Positions 14,700-14,846 of a stretch of DNA of 14,846 nt are shown here, piece after piece. Made by a program: the position numbers and the translations under genes. Source of the DNA: Nitrosospira sp. (GTDB taxonomy: Bacteria > Pseudomonadota > Gammaproteobacteria > Burkholderiales > Nitrosomonadaceae); contig JAKDLC010000019.1 of NCBI GenBank assembly GCA_030453055.1, forward strand, positions 1 to 14,846. The letters run 5' to 3'. A model generated the notes under the pieces. The model ran no database searches, was not told where the DNA came from, and was given only the letters and a program-made list of their open reading frames with translations. How positions within the stretch are numbered: position 1 is the stretch's first letter; every line of letters starts with the position of its first letter.

Positions 14700-14846
14700 G
14701 CTCTTGCTCCAAGAATAGAGGTAACTTTGATGTTGCTGGAATCGGGTACTTCAGCGTGCGACAGTATCTTGAGTTGTGGCAGGGCTCGGCGGAGGAAACG
14801 CGCCAATAGGGTCCGCAACGGGGCTGGCACCAGCAGCACCGGAACC
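14696..14846 (-). CDS. flhA: FlhA, flagellar type III export gate, C-terminal 49 residues (partial)
   Basis: The frame open to the window edge translates to a 49-residue tail containing VPVLLVPAPLRTLLARFLRR, ALPQLKILSHAEVP and the ending VTSILGARA. This matches the end of the cytoplasmic domain of FlhA, the export gate that docks chaperone-substrate complexes. It stops at TGA overlapping the flhF ATG by 4 bases. The order flhA-flhF-flhG-fliA is conserved in many proteobacteria. The rest of the gene lies beyond the window. Confidence 0.92.
   Translation of the reverse strand, partial: VPVLLVPAPLRTLLARFLRRALPQLKILSHAEVPDSSNIKVTSILGARA

Overview
The window is a flagellar biogenesis locus from a Gram-negative bacterium. 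P-ring and L-ring genes (flgI, flgH) are present, so the cell has an outer membrane. The order flhA-flhF-flhG-fliA followed by a MotC/MotD-type stator pair, together with flgA-flgM-flgN divergent from flgBCDEFGHIJ, resembles betaproteobacteria. The proteins look most like those of Nitrosomonadales (Nitrosospira/Nitrosomonas-like), but this taxonomic call is from memory of family sequences and is only moderately sure.

Layout. (1) Positions 1-122 lie downstream of flgJ and carry a good sigma-28 type promoter reading leftwards out of the window, probably toward flgK/flgL. (2) Positions 123-7498 on the minus strand hold flgB-C-D-E-F-G-H-I-J: proximal rod (FlgB, FlgC, FlgF), hook cap (FlgD), hook (FlgE), distal rod (FlgG), L ring (FlgH), P ring (FlgI), and the rod cap/muramidase (FlgJ). 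(3) Positions 7499-7804 are a divergent intergenic regulatory region. (4) Positions 7805-9409 on the plus strand hold flgA, then a sigma-28 type promoter, then flgM and flgN. (5) Positions 9492-14846 on the minus strand hold the 3' end of flhA, then flhF, flhG, fliA, motC-like and motD-like genes. The first five are joined by short overlaps. motD is separated from motC by a 158-bp gap with short tandem repeats.

How the genes work together: FlhA is the export gate. FlhF and FlhG set flagellar position and number. FliA (sigma-28) transcribes late genes and is held by FlgM until the hook-basal body made by the flgB-J products is complete and FlgM is exported. FlgN chaperones the hook-filament junction proteins. 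MotC/MotD form a stator complex. The two sigma-28 type sites (before flgM and after flgJ) fit this circuit.

No new biological system is visible: all genes belong to known flagellar families. The points worth a second look are regulatory or structural: the two promoters, palindromes and hairpins next to the flgE and flgF ribosome binding sites, the repeat-bearing motC-motD gap, an unorthodox nucleotide-binding loop in FlhG, a very long linker in FlhF, and two genes that start with TTG.
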